NCBI GenBank assembly: GCA_018373675.1
Contig: JAHAGQ010000007.1
Span: forward strand, 16,171-80,170
Source of the DNA: Collinsella sp.
GTDB lineage: Bacteria; Actinomycetota; Coriobacteriia; Coriobacteriales; Coriobacteriaceae
DNA: 64,000 nt
Direction: 5' to 3'
Positions within the stretch are counted from its first letter, which is position 1. Each line of letters opens with the position of its first letter. The translations under genes were made by a program, and so were the position numbers. Shown here piece after piece: positions 32,200-40,734 of the stretch. The notes beneath the pieces were generated by a model. It ran no database searches. It was given only the letters and a program-made list of their open reading frames with translations, and was not told the origin of the DNA.

Positions 32200-33807
32200 T
32201 TAGTGGCGGAAGTGGCGGGCGCCCGTAAACACCATAGCAATATTGTGCTCGTTGCAGGCCTGGATGCTCTCGTCATCGCGCTTGGAGCCGCCGGGCTGGA
32301 TGATGCAGGTCACGCCGTGTGCAGCAAGCACGTCGACGTTGTCGCGGAACGGGAAGAACGCGTCGCTTGCACAGGCAAAGCCGCCCTTCTCCACGCCCTC
32401 GCGCTCGCAGAAGTCCTCGGCGCGCTCGCAGGCAAGTAGCGCAGAGTCAACGCGGTTAGGCTGACCCGGGCCCATGCCAATGCCGGCCTTACCCTTGGAG
32501 ACCAGGATGGCGTTGGACTTAACGCCCTTGCAGACCTTCCAGGCAAACTCGAGCTCGGCCATCTCGGCGTCGGTGGGCTTGCGGTCGGTGGGGAACGTAA
32601 AGGTCGCGGGATCCTCGGTCACGTGGTCGACCTCCTGCACCAGCATGCCGCCGTCGACGGAGCGCAGCTCCACCTGAGCGCCGTGGTCCACGCCGCCGGT
32701 CGCCAACACGCGCAGGTTGGGGCGCTTGGCCATGCGCTCGAGCGCCTCGGCGGTGTAGCTCGGGGCGATGATGACCTCGACGAACTGCTTGTTCTGATCG
32801 GCAAAGTGCTCAACCAGATCAAAGGGAACCTCGCGGTTGCAGGCGATGATGCCGCCGAAGGCGCTCTTGGGATCGCAGGCAAAAGCGCGGTCGTAGGCAG
32901 CCGTGATGTCCTCGGCAACGGCGGAACCGCAGGGGTTCTGGTGCTTGAGGATTACGCAGGCCGGCTCGTCGAACTCGCGGACCAGGTTCCAAGCGGCGTC
33001 GGCATCCAGATAGTTGTTGTAGCTGAGCGGCTTGCCCTGGACCTGCTCGGAGCCCACGAGCGGGAACTGCGAGCTCGCGGTGTTCTCGCAGCCCTCGGCA
33101 AAGCGGTAGACCGTAGCCTTCTGCTGCGGGTTCTCGCCATAGCGCAGGTCGTCGACCTTCTCCAGCGAAATCTCGAGCTTGGCAGAGGTGTCCGCCACGT
33201 CGCTTGCCTGGGCGGCGAGCCAGCGGGAGATGGCCGTGTCGTAGGCGGCGGTGGTCTGGTAGACCTTCACCTGCAGGCGACGACGGGTGGAAAGCGTGGT
33301 GCAGCCACCGGTCTCGTGCATCTCGGCCAGGACGGCATCATAGTCGGCCGGGTCAGAAATGACGGTAACGCTCGTGGCGTTCTTGGCGGCAGAGCGCAGC
33401 ATGGAGGGGCCACCGATGTCGATGTGCTCGATGGCGTCCGCGAAGGTGACCTCGGGGTTGGCGACGGTCTTCTCGAACTCGTACAGGTTGACGACGACCA
33501 GGTCGATCAGCTTAATGCCGTGCTGAGCCGCCTCCTGCATGTGCTGCTCGGAATCGCGGCGGGCCAGCAGCGCGCCATGAACCTTGGGGTGCAGGGTCTT
33601 GACGCGGCCGTCCATCATCTCGGGATAGCCCGTGAACTCCTCGATGGGGGTTACGGGAATGCCCGCGTCCTCGATGGCACGAGCCGTGCCGCCCGTAGAG
33701 ATGATCTCGACGCCAAAGTCGTCAACCAGCGTCCGTGCGAAATCGACGACGCCCGTCTTATCGGTAACCGAGATCAACGCGCGTGCGATCTTCACATCAG
33801 ATCCCAT
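32200..33807 (-). CDS. purH: Bifunctional AICAR formyltransferase / IMP cyclohydrolase
   Basis: The 535-residue enzyme catalyses the last two steps of purine synthesis. The N-terminal cyclohydrolase/MGS-like domain has ISVTDKTGVVDFARTLV, EIISTGGTARAIEDAGI and MDGRVKTLHPKVHGALLARR. The C-terminal transformylase domain has DDLRYGENPQQKATVYRF, CVILKHQNPCGSAVAED, DPKSAFGGIIACNREVPFDL and ACASDAFFPFRDNVD. Length is typical. Monocistronic, with its own terminator; no other pur gene is adjacent. Confidence 0.97.
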   Translation of the reverse strand: MGSDVKIARALISVTDKTGVVDFARTLVDDFGVEIISTGGTARAIEDAGIPVTPIEEFTGYPEMMDGRVKTLHPKVHGALLARRDSEQHMQEAAQHGIKLIDLVVVNLYEFEKTVANPEVTFADAIEHIDIGGPSMLRSAAKNATSVTVISDPADYDAVLAEMHETGGCTTLSTRRRLQVKVYQTTAAYDTAISRWLAAQASDVADTSAKLEISLEKVDDLRYGENPQQKATVYRFAEGCENTASSQFPLVGSEQVQGKPLSYNNYLDADAAWNLVREFDEPACVILKHQNPCGSAVAEDITAAYDRAFACDPKSAFGGIIACNREVPFDLVEHFADQNKQFVEVIIAPSYTAEALERMAKRPNLRVLATGGVDHGAQVELRSVDGGMLVQEVDHVTEDPATFTFPTDRKPTDAEMAELEFAWKVCKGVKSNAILVSKGKAGIGMGPGQPNRVDSALLACERAEDFCEREGVEKGGFACASDAFFPFRDNVDVLAAHGVTCIIQPGGSKRDDESIQACNEHNIAMVFTGARHFRH

Positions 33808-34084
33808 GCAGTCCTCCTGTCTGGTACGCCGCCGTGCTCTGTGAGTCGGTGATACGTCGATCTGCAGCGCTCGCGCAGCGGCATTGAAAATACTGATTTA
33901 ATGTAGCGCATCGAGCGCATCGATGCACCCCGCAACGGGCGCATGTGCAGAAAAAGTTTGCGAGCGGAGGGGATGGGCATGGCACCGGGCACGGTGAGTT
34001 CATGGAACACAGGGGCACCATAATTAGATGCCAATGGCGTGGTAGAACTGTGCTCGATATGCATCCGCAAAAGAAAGAGGCACC

Positions 34085-34726
34085 ATGGTCTCGCGGGTTC
34101 TCTACCGACCGTTTGATACCGAAGACTTCGACGCCATCGCGCTGATTCTGCAGCAGCTTTGGCATAACAATTCGGATAACGATGAGTACAACCGCCTTGA
34201 GGCCGCGTGCGACCTCGCCTATTGCCTTTCGTCGTCGACGTTTTCACAGGTTGCCGTAATCGACGGTCAGGCGCGTGGCATTTCGCTCGCGCGTGCGGGA
34301 CAGAGCTCCGGCGCCACTATCAACGAGCATTGGATGGATACCGAACGCGCGCTGCTATCGCAGATGCGTGAGCTGGAGCCCGATGCCTGCGCCGAGTACC
34401 TCTCGTTTGTGCGCGCAACCATCCGGACCAACAACCGCCTGCTCGAGAGCAGCCCGTTGCCGCACGACAACGAGGTCACGCTGCTTGCCGTGGATCGCGA
34501 TGTCCATGGCCTGGGCGTTGGCACGGTTCTGCTCGATGCCGCCGTCTCGCACCTGTCCTCACTTGGAGCGACGAGGGCGCACCTGTACACCGACTCCAAC
34601 TGCTCGTGGAAGTTCTACGAGCTGCACGGCTTTAAGCGCACGGCCACGCACCGCGCTAACCGCGAAGAGCGCCGTCACGACATGCCGCGCGAAAGCTTCC
34701 TCTACGAACTCGACCTAACAGCCTAA
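34085..34726 (+). CDS. GNAT family N-acetyltransferase
   Basis: The 213-residue enzyme has the acetyl-CoA binding pattern of GNAT proteins: EVTLLAVDRDVHGLGVGTVL, then LLDAAVSHLSSLGATRAHLY and CSWKFYELHGFKRTA. The substrate is unknown. AAAGAGGCACC precedes the ATG. It is divergent from purH across about 280 bases that hold no other recognised gene. Confidence 0.88.
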   Translation: MVSRVLYRPFDTEDFDAIALILQQLWHNNSDNDEYNRLEAACDLAYCLSSSTFSQVAVIDGQARGISLARAGQSSGATINEHWMDTERALLSQMRELEPDACAEYLSFVRATIRTNNRLLESSPLPHDNEVTLLAVDRDVHGLGVGTVLLDAAVSHLSSLGATRAHLYTDSNCSWKFYELHGFKRTATHRANREERRHDMPRESFLYELDLTA

Positions 34727-34728
34727 AC

Positions 34729-34749
34729 CCGGCAGTTAGGGACGTTCCT
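34729..34749. repeat. Copy of the GGCAGTTAGGGACGTTCC repeat
   Basis: These 21 bases are identical to the left arm of the element at 10760-10780. Here the partner arm is degenerate (GTGCCGGCAC follows). It begins 2 bases after the acetyltransferase stop codon. Confidence 0.75.
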
Positions 34750-34791
34750 TTTGTGCCGGCACCCCGGGACACTCCTTGGCAGCAACCGCAC

Positions 34792-34822
34792 CTAGTCGTT
34801 GGGAACGTTCTTAAATGACTAG
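34792..34822. repeat. CTAGTC...TGACTAG palindromic repeat
   Basis: A 31-base element with inverted ends, 28 of 31 positions identical (in reverse complement) to the element at 51978-52010. It lies between converging genes. Confidence 0.75.
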
Positions 34823-34852
34823 TTGCTGGGGACAGTCTTCGTAGGTAGCGCG

Positions 34853-34902
34853 TAAAAAGGGGATGGGCTTTCCCCGACGGCTGTCGAGAAAAGCCCATCC
34901 CA
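34853..34902 (-). terminator. Terminator of the DUF2207 gene
   Basis: On the minus strand GGGATGGGCTTTT pairs with GAAAGCCCATCCC and is followed by five T. It lies 14 bases after the gene's stop. Confidence 0.85.
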
Positions 34903-34915
34903 TAATTTACGACCG

Positions 34916-36859
34916 TTAGAACGTTCCGCCGCCGCCTCCGCCGACGCCGCCGCCTCCGCCGCCCGAGAAGCCGCCACCACCGCCGCCGCTCGAGCTATCG
35001 GAGCTCGAAGCCAGCTCGCGGATGCTCTCGTGATACACGTCATCGAACGAATCGAGCGGAGACTCGATACCGTAATGATGGTAGTACCACCAGTAGCAGG
35101 GATAATTGTCATAGAAGCCGTCGGCCTCGCGCACCTCGGGCGGCACGGCCTCGGCAAGCTGACGCAGCACTTCCTTGGAAACACCCAGCGCCACGCCCAT
35201 CACCAGCAGCTTGTTCCACAGCACCAGATCGCCGGGGACGGCTTCCTTTAGACGAGTGAAGTCCTCGAGCCAATGCTTAAGTGCCTTGCAGCGAGCCGCC
35301 ACCTCGGCGCCCTCCGGCGTAAAGCGGCGGAACGTAAGGCCCACGCCGATACCCACCAGCACAATCGGCACCGAGATAAACGCGGCGGTAATGTTCGCCT
35401 GTGCGCCATCGGTAAAGAAGATGGATCCCACGGGAACAAAGGCGATCAGGATACCAAGAACCAGGCAAAACACCATTGCAACAATGCCGTCTGAGGCAAC
35501 GTACTCGCTATCGGTCAGCTTGCCCTTAACGGTGTTCTGATAGTCCTCGAGCTTGTCGCCCACGGGTGTAGCGTGCTGCTTGACGTAGTGCTGCAGCTCG
35601 TCGAATGTGCGCGAGCGATCGCCGTTCTCGTCAGGCTTAGCACCGGCAAAGAAGACCTTGAGCACCATGTGGTCAATGCCCTTGGCCGACTTCCAGCCCG
35701 CATCACTCACCGTCACGCGATACGTCTGCTCTTCTTTTTCACGCCCCAACGGACCCTTCTTGGCCTTGGTCACGGTCGCCTGCTCCAGCTTGATCACACG
35801 GTCGTCAGTGAGCTTCATGAGCGTGGCGATATATGCCTGATCGGGCACCTCGTTCCAGCTCATGAGGGCCGAAAGCACGGCGGGATGGTCGGCCGAAGGC
35901 ACATCGCGGAAATATTCGTCCTGGAAAAACGGCTTGGGCTTGCGCTTGCGCAGCTTGAGCATAACGATTGTGCCGGTAAAGGCCACCGCCGCAACAACAC
36001 TTAGCACGGCAAGTGCATTGGCAATCATGCGAGCGTGAGCGCGGCGGGCGTTAGCTTCGTCGGCCCATTCCTTCTCTTCGCTCAGGATCGTTGACATGCG
36101 CTCTTCGCCCGAAGCGGCAAGCTGCGGCACCCAGTCGCTAGGGAAGGCGATGCGTGCCTCGGCGAATTCGCCCTGATGCACGCAGGGAATGGTATAGGTG
36201 ACCATGGGTTCGTCCTCATCGAGTGACACGTCGCCCGTCAGCGGACCGTGGCCCCATGCGCGGAAGTTATCGCCCTTGACGGCCGCCGTCCCGGCAGCGG
36301 CATTTGCGAAGCGCACTTCCATCTCGACATCGTCGGAATCCGCAGACCAGCCGTCGCCCACAAACTTCCAGTAGAGCTCGGCGGTATCGGCCCAGTTCAT
36401 AACCGCACCGGTCATGGTATAGCTCACGTAATAGGTCGCGCTGTCGCCGCTCTCGTGAGGACTGAATACCTTAATCTTTACGCCGTCACCGGTCTGCTCG
36501 ACCGTGTAGACGCCAGAATCGCCCTTGTTCGCGCTATCGACTTTGTTAAACGCGGTGTCCTCTTCCTCGACACTCAGCACGTCGACGGCCGCCGAGCCAC
36601 CCTGCTGGTTGGAGCCCGTATTGATCTCCCAAAACACGCCGTTGATGTCGTCGTCGAAATCAAACTGGCGTCCCTCGACAACGGTCAGCGATCCATCGGC
36701 CTCGACCGTGGCACTGATGTAGGTTTGGGTCATGGAATAACCGTCGGCGTGTGCGGCGGCGGGCAGTAGCAGCAATGCAAGCGCGACGAGTGCGCAGACG
36801 GAAGCAAATCGCGCAAACAGGTGGCGCTGCCGGCTGACTTTGGCGGCGAGGGTGTTCAT
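34916..36859 (-). CDS. DUF2207 family membrane protein
   Basis: From the ATG at 36859, preceded by AAAGGATG, the protein has 647 residues. A signal peptide (VCALVALALLLLPAAAHADG) leads a large extracellular beta domain with the DUF2207 pattern (YISATVEADGSLTVVEGRQF, DDINGVFWEINTG). Membrane segments follow near 285-305 and a pair near 470-530 (GIVAMVFCLVLGILIAFVPV, ISVPIVLVGIGVGL), with a cytoplasmic segment between. The protein ends in a long Gly/Ser stretch with runs of six Gly. Function of the family is unknown; an envelope role is likely. Confidence 0.88.
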   Translation of the reverse strand: MNTLAAKVSRQRHLFARFASVCALVALALLLLPAAAHADGYSMTQTYISATVEADGSLTVVEGRQFDFDDDINGVFWEINTGSNQQGGSAAVDVLSVEEEDTAFNKVDSANKGDSGVYTVEQTGDGVKIKVFSPHESGDSATYYVSYTMTGAVMNWADTAELYWKFVGDGWSADSDDVEMEVRFANAAAGTAAVKGDNFRAWGHGPLTGDVSLDEDEPMVTYTIPCVHQGEFAEARIAFPSDWVPQLAASGEERMSTILSEEKEWADEANARRAHARMIANALAVLSVVAAVAFTGTIVMLKLRKRKPKPFFQDEYFRDVPSADHPAVLSALMSWNEVPDQAYIATLMKLTDDRVIKLEQATVTKAKKGPLGREKEEQTYRVTVSDAGWKSAKGIDHMVLKVFFAGAKPDENGDRSRTFDELQHYVKQHATPVGDKLEDYQNTVKGKLTDSEYVASDGIVAMVFCLVLGILIAFVPVGSIFFTDGAQANITAAFISVPIVLVGIGVGLTFRRFTPEGAEVAARCKALKHWLEDFTRLKEAVPGDLVLWNKLLVMGVALGVSKEVLRQLAEAVPPEVREADGFYDNYPCYWWYYHHYGIESPLDSFDDVYHESIRELASSSDSSSGGGGGGFSGGGGGGVGGGGGGTF

Positions 36860-37334
36860 AGGCACATCCTTTGTCTGTAAAACCAACAGCGCCATTGTCC
36901 CACGTTTGCGGGTACGCATGACGAACATCTAGGCGACCGGAGCGCCAAACGAGATGAAAGTCACACCCGCACCCCGGCAGCTAGTCATTGGGGACACCCT
37001 TGGCATGGCCAGCGCCAGCAATCGATACCACTTCACAGCTCCGTCACAGGTGTAGCGGCTTTGTGTGGGCGCGGCACGCGCTGATTGAGCCGCCAACCGA
37101 GGGGCATAAAGCAGTTGAGCGAAAACGGTTTGCCCCTTTGCCGTTCGCTCGAGGATCATGTCCCCCTTTTCCGCGGAAACCCCGGCAGTTGCGAAGAGCT
37201 GCCGGGGTTTCTGTCGTTTGTGAGGCTAAGTCGGTACGCAGCGATCGAGACCTTGAGCCGCAAACCCACCGTGCGCAATGCGCACCGCCGCCAACTTGTG
37301 AGCGCGGCAACGCCTTCCCTGCCAAGCCCCGCGC
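36860..37334. other. Intergenic region before gluQ
   Basis: About 475 bases without a supported gene. It holds a partial copy of the CTAGTCATTGGGGAC repeat (36981-36995). It also has a bulged stem GAGCGAA...TTCGCTC (about 37117-37150) and a perfect 12-bp hairpin AAACCCCGGCAG/CTGCCGGGGTTT (37177-37210) ending in TTT, which could be a terminator or attenuator. An ORF reading into gluQ from 36988 is not credible as coding. Confidence 0.45.
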
Positions 37335-37340
37335 TATACT
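37335..37340 (+). promoter_or_regulatory. -10 box placing the gluQ transcript start at its ATG
   Basis: TATACT ends seven bases before the gluQ ATG. Transcription from it would start at or next to the A of ATG, giving a leaderless mRNA. No Shine-Dalgarno sequence precedes the ATG. A -35 box is not evident. Confidence 0.5.
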
Positions 37341-37347
37341 CGTCCGC

Positions 37348-38367
37348 ATGGATATCAACGCACGCAACATAACAACGCCCGCTGTGGCCACGTCGACGGC
37401 GCCCAACAGCAAGCTCGCCCCCGCCCTCGCGCCCGTCGTGGGCCGCTTCGCCCCGTCGCCCTCGGGCCGCATGCACCTGGGCAACGTGTTCAGCTGCCTG
37501 TGCGCATGGCTTTCAGCCCGCAGCCAAGGCGGCAGCATCGTGCTGCGCATCGAGGATCTGGACGATCGTTGCAAGCGCCCGGAACTTGCCGCTCAACTGA
37601 TTGACGACCTGGCCTGGCTGGGGCTTGAGTGGGACGAAGGCCCCTACTACCAGCACGATCGCCTGGACTTGTACGAGGACGCCCTGCACCAGCTGCAAGA
37701 CGCCTGCCTCACCTACCCTTGTTTTTGCACGCGCGCCGAGCTCCACACCGCAAGCGCGCCGCACGCCAGCGACGGCACGCCCATCTACCGCGGCGCCTGC
37801 CGAGGCCTTTCTGCCGAGGAGGTTGCCCGCCGCAGTGCCCTGCGTGCTCCGGCCACGCGCCTGCGCGTGCCCACCGTCGACGACCTCGCCAGCGACGTGA
37901 TCGAATTCGTGGACCGCACGTACGGAGCCCAATGCGAAGCACTCGCCACCGAGTGCGGCGACTTTTTGGTGCGCCGCAGCGACGGCGTGTTTGCCTATCA
38001 GCTGGCCGTGGTGGTCGACGACGCTGCCATGGGCGTCACCGAGATCGTACGCGGATGCGACCTGCTTGGTTCCACGCCGCGCCAGATCTATCTGCAACAT
38101 CTGCTGGGACTGCCCACGCCGCACTACGCGCACATTCCGCTGCTCATGTCACCGGACGGCCGCCGCCTTTCCAAGCGCGATCGCGATCTGGACCTGGGCG
38201 AGCTCCGCACCCGCTTTGGCACACCCGAGGCACTGTTGGGATGGCTCGCCGGGCAAACAGGCATCGCGCCGGACACCACGCCGCGTACCGCCGAGCAGCT
38301 GGTCGAGCACTTTAGCTGGGATGTTATCCGTACGCATCGGGAGAACATCACTGTAACGGTCGAGTAG
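37348..38367 (+). CDS. gluQ: Glutamyl-Q tRNA(Asp) synthetase
   Basis: From the ATG at 37348 the protein has 339 residues. It is the truncated glutamyl-tRNA-synthetase-like enzyme that attaches glutamate to queuosine in tRNA-Asp. It has a HIGH-type motif (GRFAPSPSGRMHLGNVFSCL), LRIEDLDDRCKRPE, a zinc site YPCFCTRAE with YRGAC, FAYQLAVVVDDAAMGVTEIV and a KMSKS-type motif (RRLSKRDRDLDLGEL). It lacks an anticodon-binding domain, as expected. A 30-residue Ala/Pro/Thr-rich extension precedes the catalytic domain. The gene appears to be read from a leaderless transcript. Confidence 0.92.
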   Translation: MDINARNITTPAVATSTAPNSKLAPALAPVVGRFAPSPSGRMHLGNVFSCLCAWLSARSQGGSIVLRIEDLDDRCKRPELAAQLIDDLAWLGLEWDEGPYYQHDRLDLYEDALHQLQDACLTYPCFCTRAELHTASAPHASDGTPIYRGACRGLSAEEVARRSALRAPATRLRVPTVDDLASDVIEFVDRTYGAQCEALATECGDFLVRRSDGVFAYQLAVVVDDAAMGVTEIVRGCDLLGSTPRQIYLQHLLGLPTPHYAHIPLLMSPDGRRLSKRDRDLDLGELRTRFGTPEALLGWLAGQTGIAPDTTPRTAEQLVEHFSWDVIRTHRENITVTVE

Positions 38368-38419
38368 CCAAATACGCCCCTCCCCCTCGCCCCCCTCAAC
38401 GAGGACATAATTCTGCGTC

Positions 38420-38448
38420 TTGTTATGTACGGAATAATTCCGTACAAT
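38420..38448 (+). promoter_or_regulatory. Promoter and operator of the toxin-antitoxin operon
   Basis: A -35 box TTGTTA (38420-38425) and a -10 box TACAAT (38443-38448) are 17 bases apart. A perfect 21-base palindrome (38426-38446; arms TGTACGGAAT and ATTCCGTACA around one A) fills the spacer and enters the -10. This is the expected place for autorepression by the ribbon-helix-helix antitoxin. Confidence 0.75.
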
Positions 38449-38469
38449 TGTGCAAAGGAGGTTTTTGCT

Positions 38470-38736
38470 ATGCCAACGATTGAGAAACAACGCCGCATGG
38501 ATCTAAGGTTGACCGAACGTCAACGCCTTACTTACGAGCGCGCCGCAGCCTTACGTGGCCAAACTCTCACCCAATGGGCCACAGCTCACCTTGACGAGAG
38601 CTCCGCACGTGATATCGCCGAGGCGTCAACAACCTATCTTTCTCCTGATGGTTTCGATGCATTTTGCGAAATGCTCGATTCCCCCATGCCCCAAGCCGCA
38701 AAAGCACTGCTTGACCGTAAGGCAGTTTGGGAATGA
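38470..38736 (+). CDS. DUF1778 family antitoxin (TacA-like)
   Basis: The 88-residue protein begins MPTIEKQRRMDLRLTERQRL, the ribbon-helix-helix pattern of DUF1778 antitoxins, and continues YERAAALRGQTLTQWATAHL. The C-terminal part (YLSPDGFDAFCEMLDSPMPQ) is the toxin-neutralising segment. AAAGGAGG precedes the ATG. Its stop overlaps the toxin start (ATGA). It should bind the palindrome in its own promoter. Confidence 0.9.
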   Translation: MPTIEKQRRMDLRLTERQRLTYERAAALRGQTLTQWATAHLDESSARDIAEASTTYLSPDGFDAFCEMLDSPMPQAAKALLDRKAVWE

Positions 38737-39206
38737 GCACATTTACCAAGCCCGTTCAACTCCCCGTTGGTCAAGGCATCGAGGCTTTCCACTGTGGAAA
38801 TACTCTTGTAGACGGATGGGCTAAAAACAGATCAGCCTCAGCGCGAAGAAGAGGATCAGCGGTTATATACGCATCGTATTGCGACGGCGCAGTCGCTGGG
38901 TTTTATACGCTGTGCACGCACTCCGTGGCTCGCGAAAATGTTGATGGAGGATGGTTCGTGCGGAACTCCCCCTCCCAAGTTCCTACAGTGCTGCTTGGAA
39001 TGATGGGGGTCGATGAGAAGTTCAAGGGGCTTGGTCTTGGAGCTTCACTACTCAAAGATGCCATCGAAAACGCCTTGAAAATCTCTGCCCTGGCAGGAGC
39101 GCGAGCTTTGGTTGTCGATCCAGTAGATGATAAGGCGGCAGCATTCTATGAACATTTTGGCTTCGCCACCCTACCCGGCACCAACCGAATGGCGCTGAAA
39201 CTCTAG
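38733..39206 (+). CDS. GNAT family toxin (TacT-like)
   Basis: The 157-residue acetyltransferase is of the TacT/AtaT kind, which acetylates the amino group of charged tRNAs and stops translation. It shows VPTVLLGMMGVDEKFKGLGL, then LGASLLKDAIENA with the acetyl-CoA loop, and AAAFYEHFGFATLPGTNRMA with the conserved tyrosine. Codon use is less GC-biased than in neighbours, suggesting acquisition. Start at 38733 overlaps the antitoxin stop by four bases. Confidence 0.9.
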   Translation: MSTFTKPVQLPVGQGIEAFHCGNTLVDGWAKNRSASARRRGSAVIYASYCDGAVAGFYTLCTHSVARENVDGGWFVRNSPSQVPTVLLGMMGVDEKFKGLGLGASLLKDAIENALKISALAGARALVVDPVDDKAAAFYEHFGFATLPGTNRMALKL

Positions 39207-39238
39207 ATTGTCAGGCGACATCTCCTCCAGCTCCCAGC

Positions 39239-39300
39239 ATGCCTTAAGTTACCCTACAAATAAAGATTACACTGAAATGTAGGGTAACTACCCAAGGCAT
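39239..39300. repeat. GTTACCCTACA inverted repeat
   Basis: Perfect 11-bp arms GTTACCCTACA (39248-39258) and TGTAGGGTAAC (39278-39288) are extended outward by ATGCCTT/AAGGCAT with a small bulge. The inner 19 bases are AT-rich. It lies between the converging toxin and phosphoesterase genes, 28 bases before the end of the latter. Confidence 0.7.
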
Positions 39301-39327
39301 CGTATGAAGTGCTCGCTACGCCCGCCC

Positions 39328-40053
39328 CTACGCAACATCCCAGGGTTGGAGTTCGTCGCCCAGGCGAACGATGCAGTCGTAGAGCACGGTATGGCGCTCG
39401 GCCGGGTTGGCGTCGCGATGAAAATGCCCGTAGTACCAGCGCTTGTAATCCAAGCGATCTTCCAGCTCATCGAAAAATGCCGTGAGTCGGTCAACGCTGG
39501 GACAATTCCAGCCGGGTGCCGGATAAAGCGTGGGCGAAAGCATACGCGTAGAGCAGGTGTGGGTGACCACGTAGTCGACCTTCCAGCCCACGCTGTCGAG
39601 TTTTGTCCGTGCCTCCTCAAAGTTGCGCTCGTCCGGCAACTCCTGCGGCCACCAGCTGGAATACGGAATGCGGTATTCCTTGTCCACGCTCGTGGCGCCG
39701 CCCATGGTAAAGATCATTGAGCCGTCGAGCTCAAAAACCTCGCCACGCGTCAGGCGCCGTACGGGAGAGGTATCCGACAGGCGCTGCGTCAGACCGCCGT
39801 GCCACAGTTCCATGGGACGCTCCGCCCAGTGATCGAAACGTTCGTGGTTGCCGTCGACGAACAGCAACGTATAGGGGCGCGACTCCAGCCAAGCGATATC
39901 GGCGCATTCCTCGGCAGAGAAATCCCACGGAAAGCCAAAGTCGCCCGCGATGATGAGATAGTCGTCACTCGTCAGACCATCCCCAAGATCCCAGTCGCGA
40001 AGCTTTTGCATGTCGACGCCGCCGTGAATATCGCCCGTCACATAGACCGTCAT
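39328..40053 (-). CDS. Metallophosphoesterase
   Basis: From the ATG at 40053 the protein has 241 residues. It has the calcineurin-like phosphoesterase motifs: VYVTGDIHGGVDMQKLRDW (GDxH), YLIIAGDFGFPWDFSAEECA (GDxxD-like), TLLFVDGNHERFDHW (GNHE), VDYVVTHTCS and KRWYYGHFHRDAN (GHxH). It probably hydrolyses phosphoesters with two metal ions. The substrate is unknown. Twelve upstream in-frame codons are discarded. Confidence 0.88.
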   Translation of the reverse strand: MTVYVTGDIHGGVDMQKLRDWDLGDGLTSDDYLIIAGDFGFPWDFSAEECADIAWLESRPYTLLFVDGNHERFDHWAERPMELWHGGLTQRLSDTSPVRRLTRGEVFELDGSMIFTMGGATSVDKEYRIPYSSWWPQELPDERNFEEARTKLDSVGWKVDYVVTHTCSTRMLSPTLYPAPGWNCPSVDRLTAFFDELEDRLDYKRWYYGHFHRDANPAERHTVLYDCIVRLGDELQPWDVA

Positions 40054-40138
40054 CGGATCACCACTTCCCTGTAAGTCGCTAGCCCACATTCTGCACGATC
40101 ACTAAGCCAACCGTTCCAGCCCTTCCATCCTTTGGGAC

Positions 40139-40378
40139 CTACCCCTCGTTCTTCCATCCAAACGGGTCAAGCACCCAAAAAACCAGATCGAGCACGCCGC
40201 CGGTCATCATGGCGCCGGCAAGGGCCATGCAAACGTGCAGAGAGCTGGCACTTCGAAGCACGTCGAATGGCCCCCGAGCAGCCAGCAGCGCGACCGCTGC
40301 GCCGGCAAGGCACAGCACGAGGCACGGCCCCGCGTCCTTGACGCACTTCTTTGCGAGATGCTTGGTGTTGTCACTCAT
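40139..40378 (-). CDS. Small two-helix membrane protein
   Basis: From the ATG at 40378, with AAGGAG ten bases upstream, the protein has 79 residues. Two hydrophobic segments are seen (AGPCLVLCLAGAAVALLAAR and SLHVCMALAGAMMTGGVLDLVFWVL) with a short loop between. No family is recognised. It may form a unit with the phosphoesterase that follows it at an 85-base gap. Confidence 0.65.
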   Translation of the reverse strand: MSDNTKHLAKKCVKDAGPCLVLCLAGAAVALLAARGPFDVLRSASSLHVCMALAGAMMTGGVLDLVFWVLDPFGWKNEG

Positions 40379-40590
40379 CGATATCGAACTCCTTAGAGGG
40401 TCGTTGTTTGGGCACATGCCGCCGCGGCAGAGCAGAGCGGCAGGGTAAGTGTCACATGTCATGCGGACATCAATGGAGAAACCGCCTGCTCGACCAACCC
40501 TTGACGTCGTTTTGTACCGGCACCCCATCCCCCGCTATCGAGGTCTAATACTTTTCCCACCGCTACCCAAAAACTCATCCAACATTAATC
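40379..40590. other. Intergenic region
   Basis: About 210 bases between two divergent genes. Upstream frames are Arg/Pro-rich shadows. No repeat, hairpin with a T run or RNA gene was recognised. Confidence 0.4.
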
Positions 40591-40618
40591 TTGGCTCAAG
40601 AATCGCTTAATCTATAAC
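40591..40618 (+). promoter_or_regulatory. Promoter of the DUF4342 gene
   Basis: TTGGCT (40591-40596) and TATAAC (40613-40618) are 16 bases apart, about 115 bases before the start codon at 40735. Confidence 0.5.
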
Positions 40619-40734
40619 CTGCACTATAGAGTTCGACCAAGGGCGGGGCGGCGGCGCCACGCAGGTCGCCGAACGCAACGCTCGCGCCCGGGCAAATCGC
40701 CCGGCGTCGCGCCCATCGAACGAAAGGACAGGTC

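Noticed and set aside
36988..37347. Longer gluQ start reading from 36988
   Set aside because: The added 120 codons are Arg/Pro-rich, cross a terminator-like hairpin, and the catalytic domain begins after 37348.
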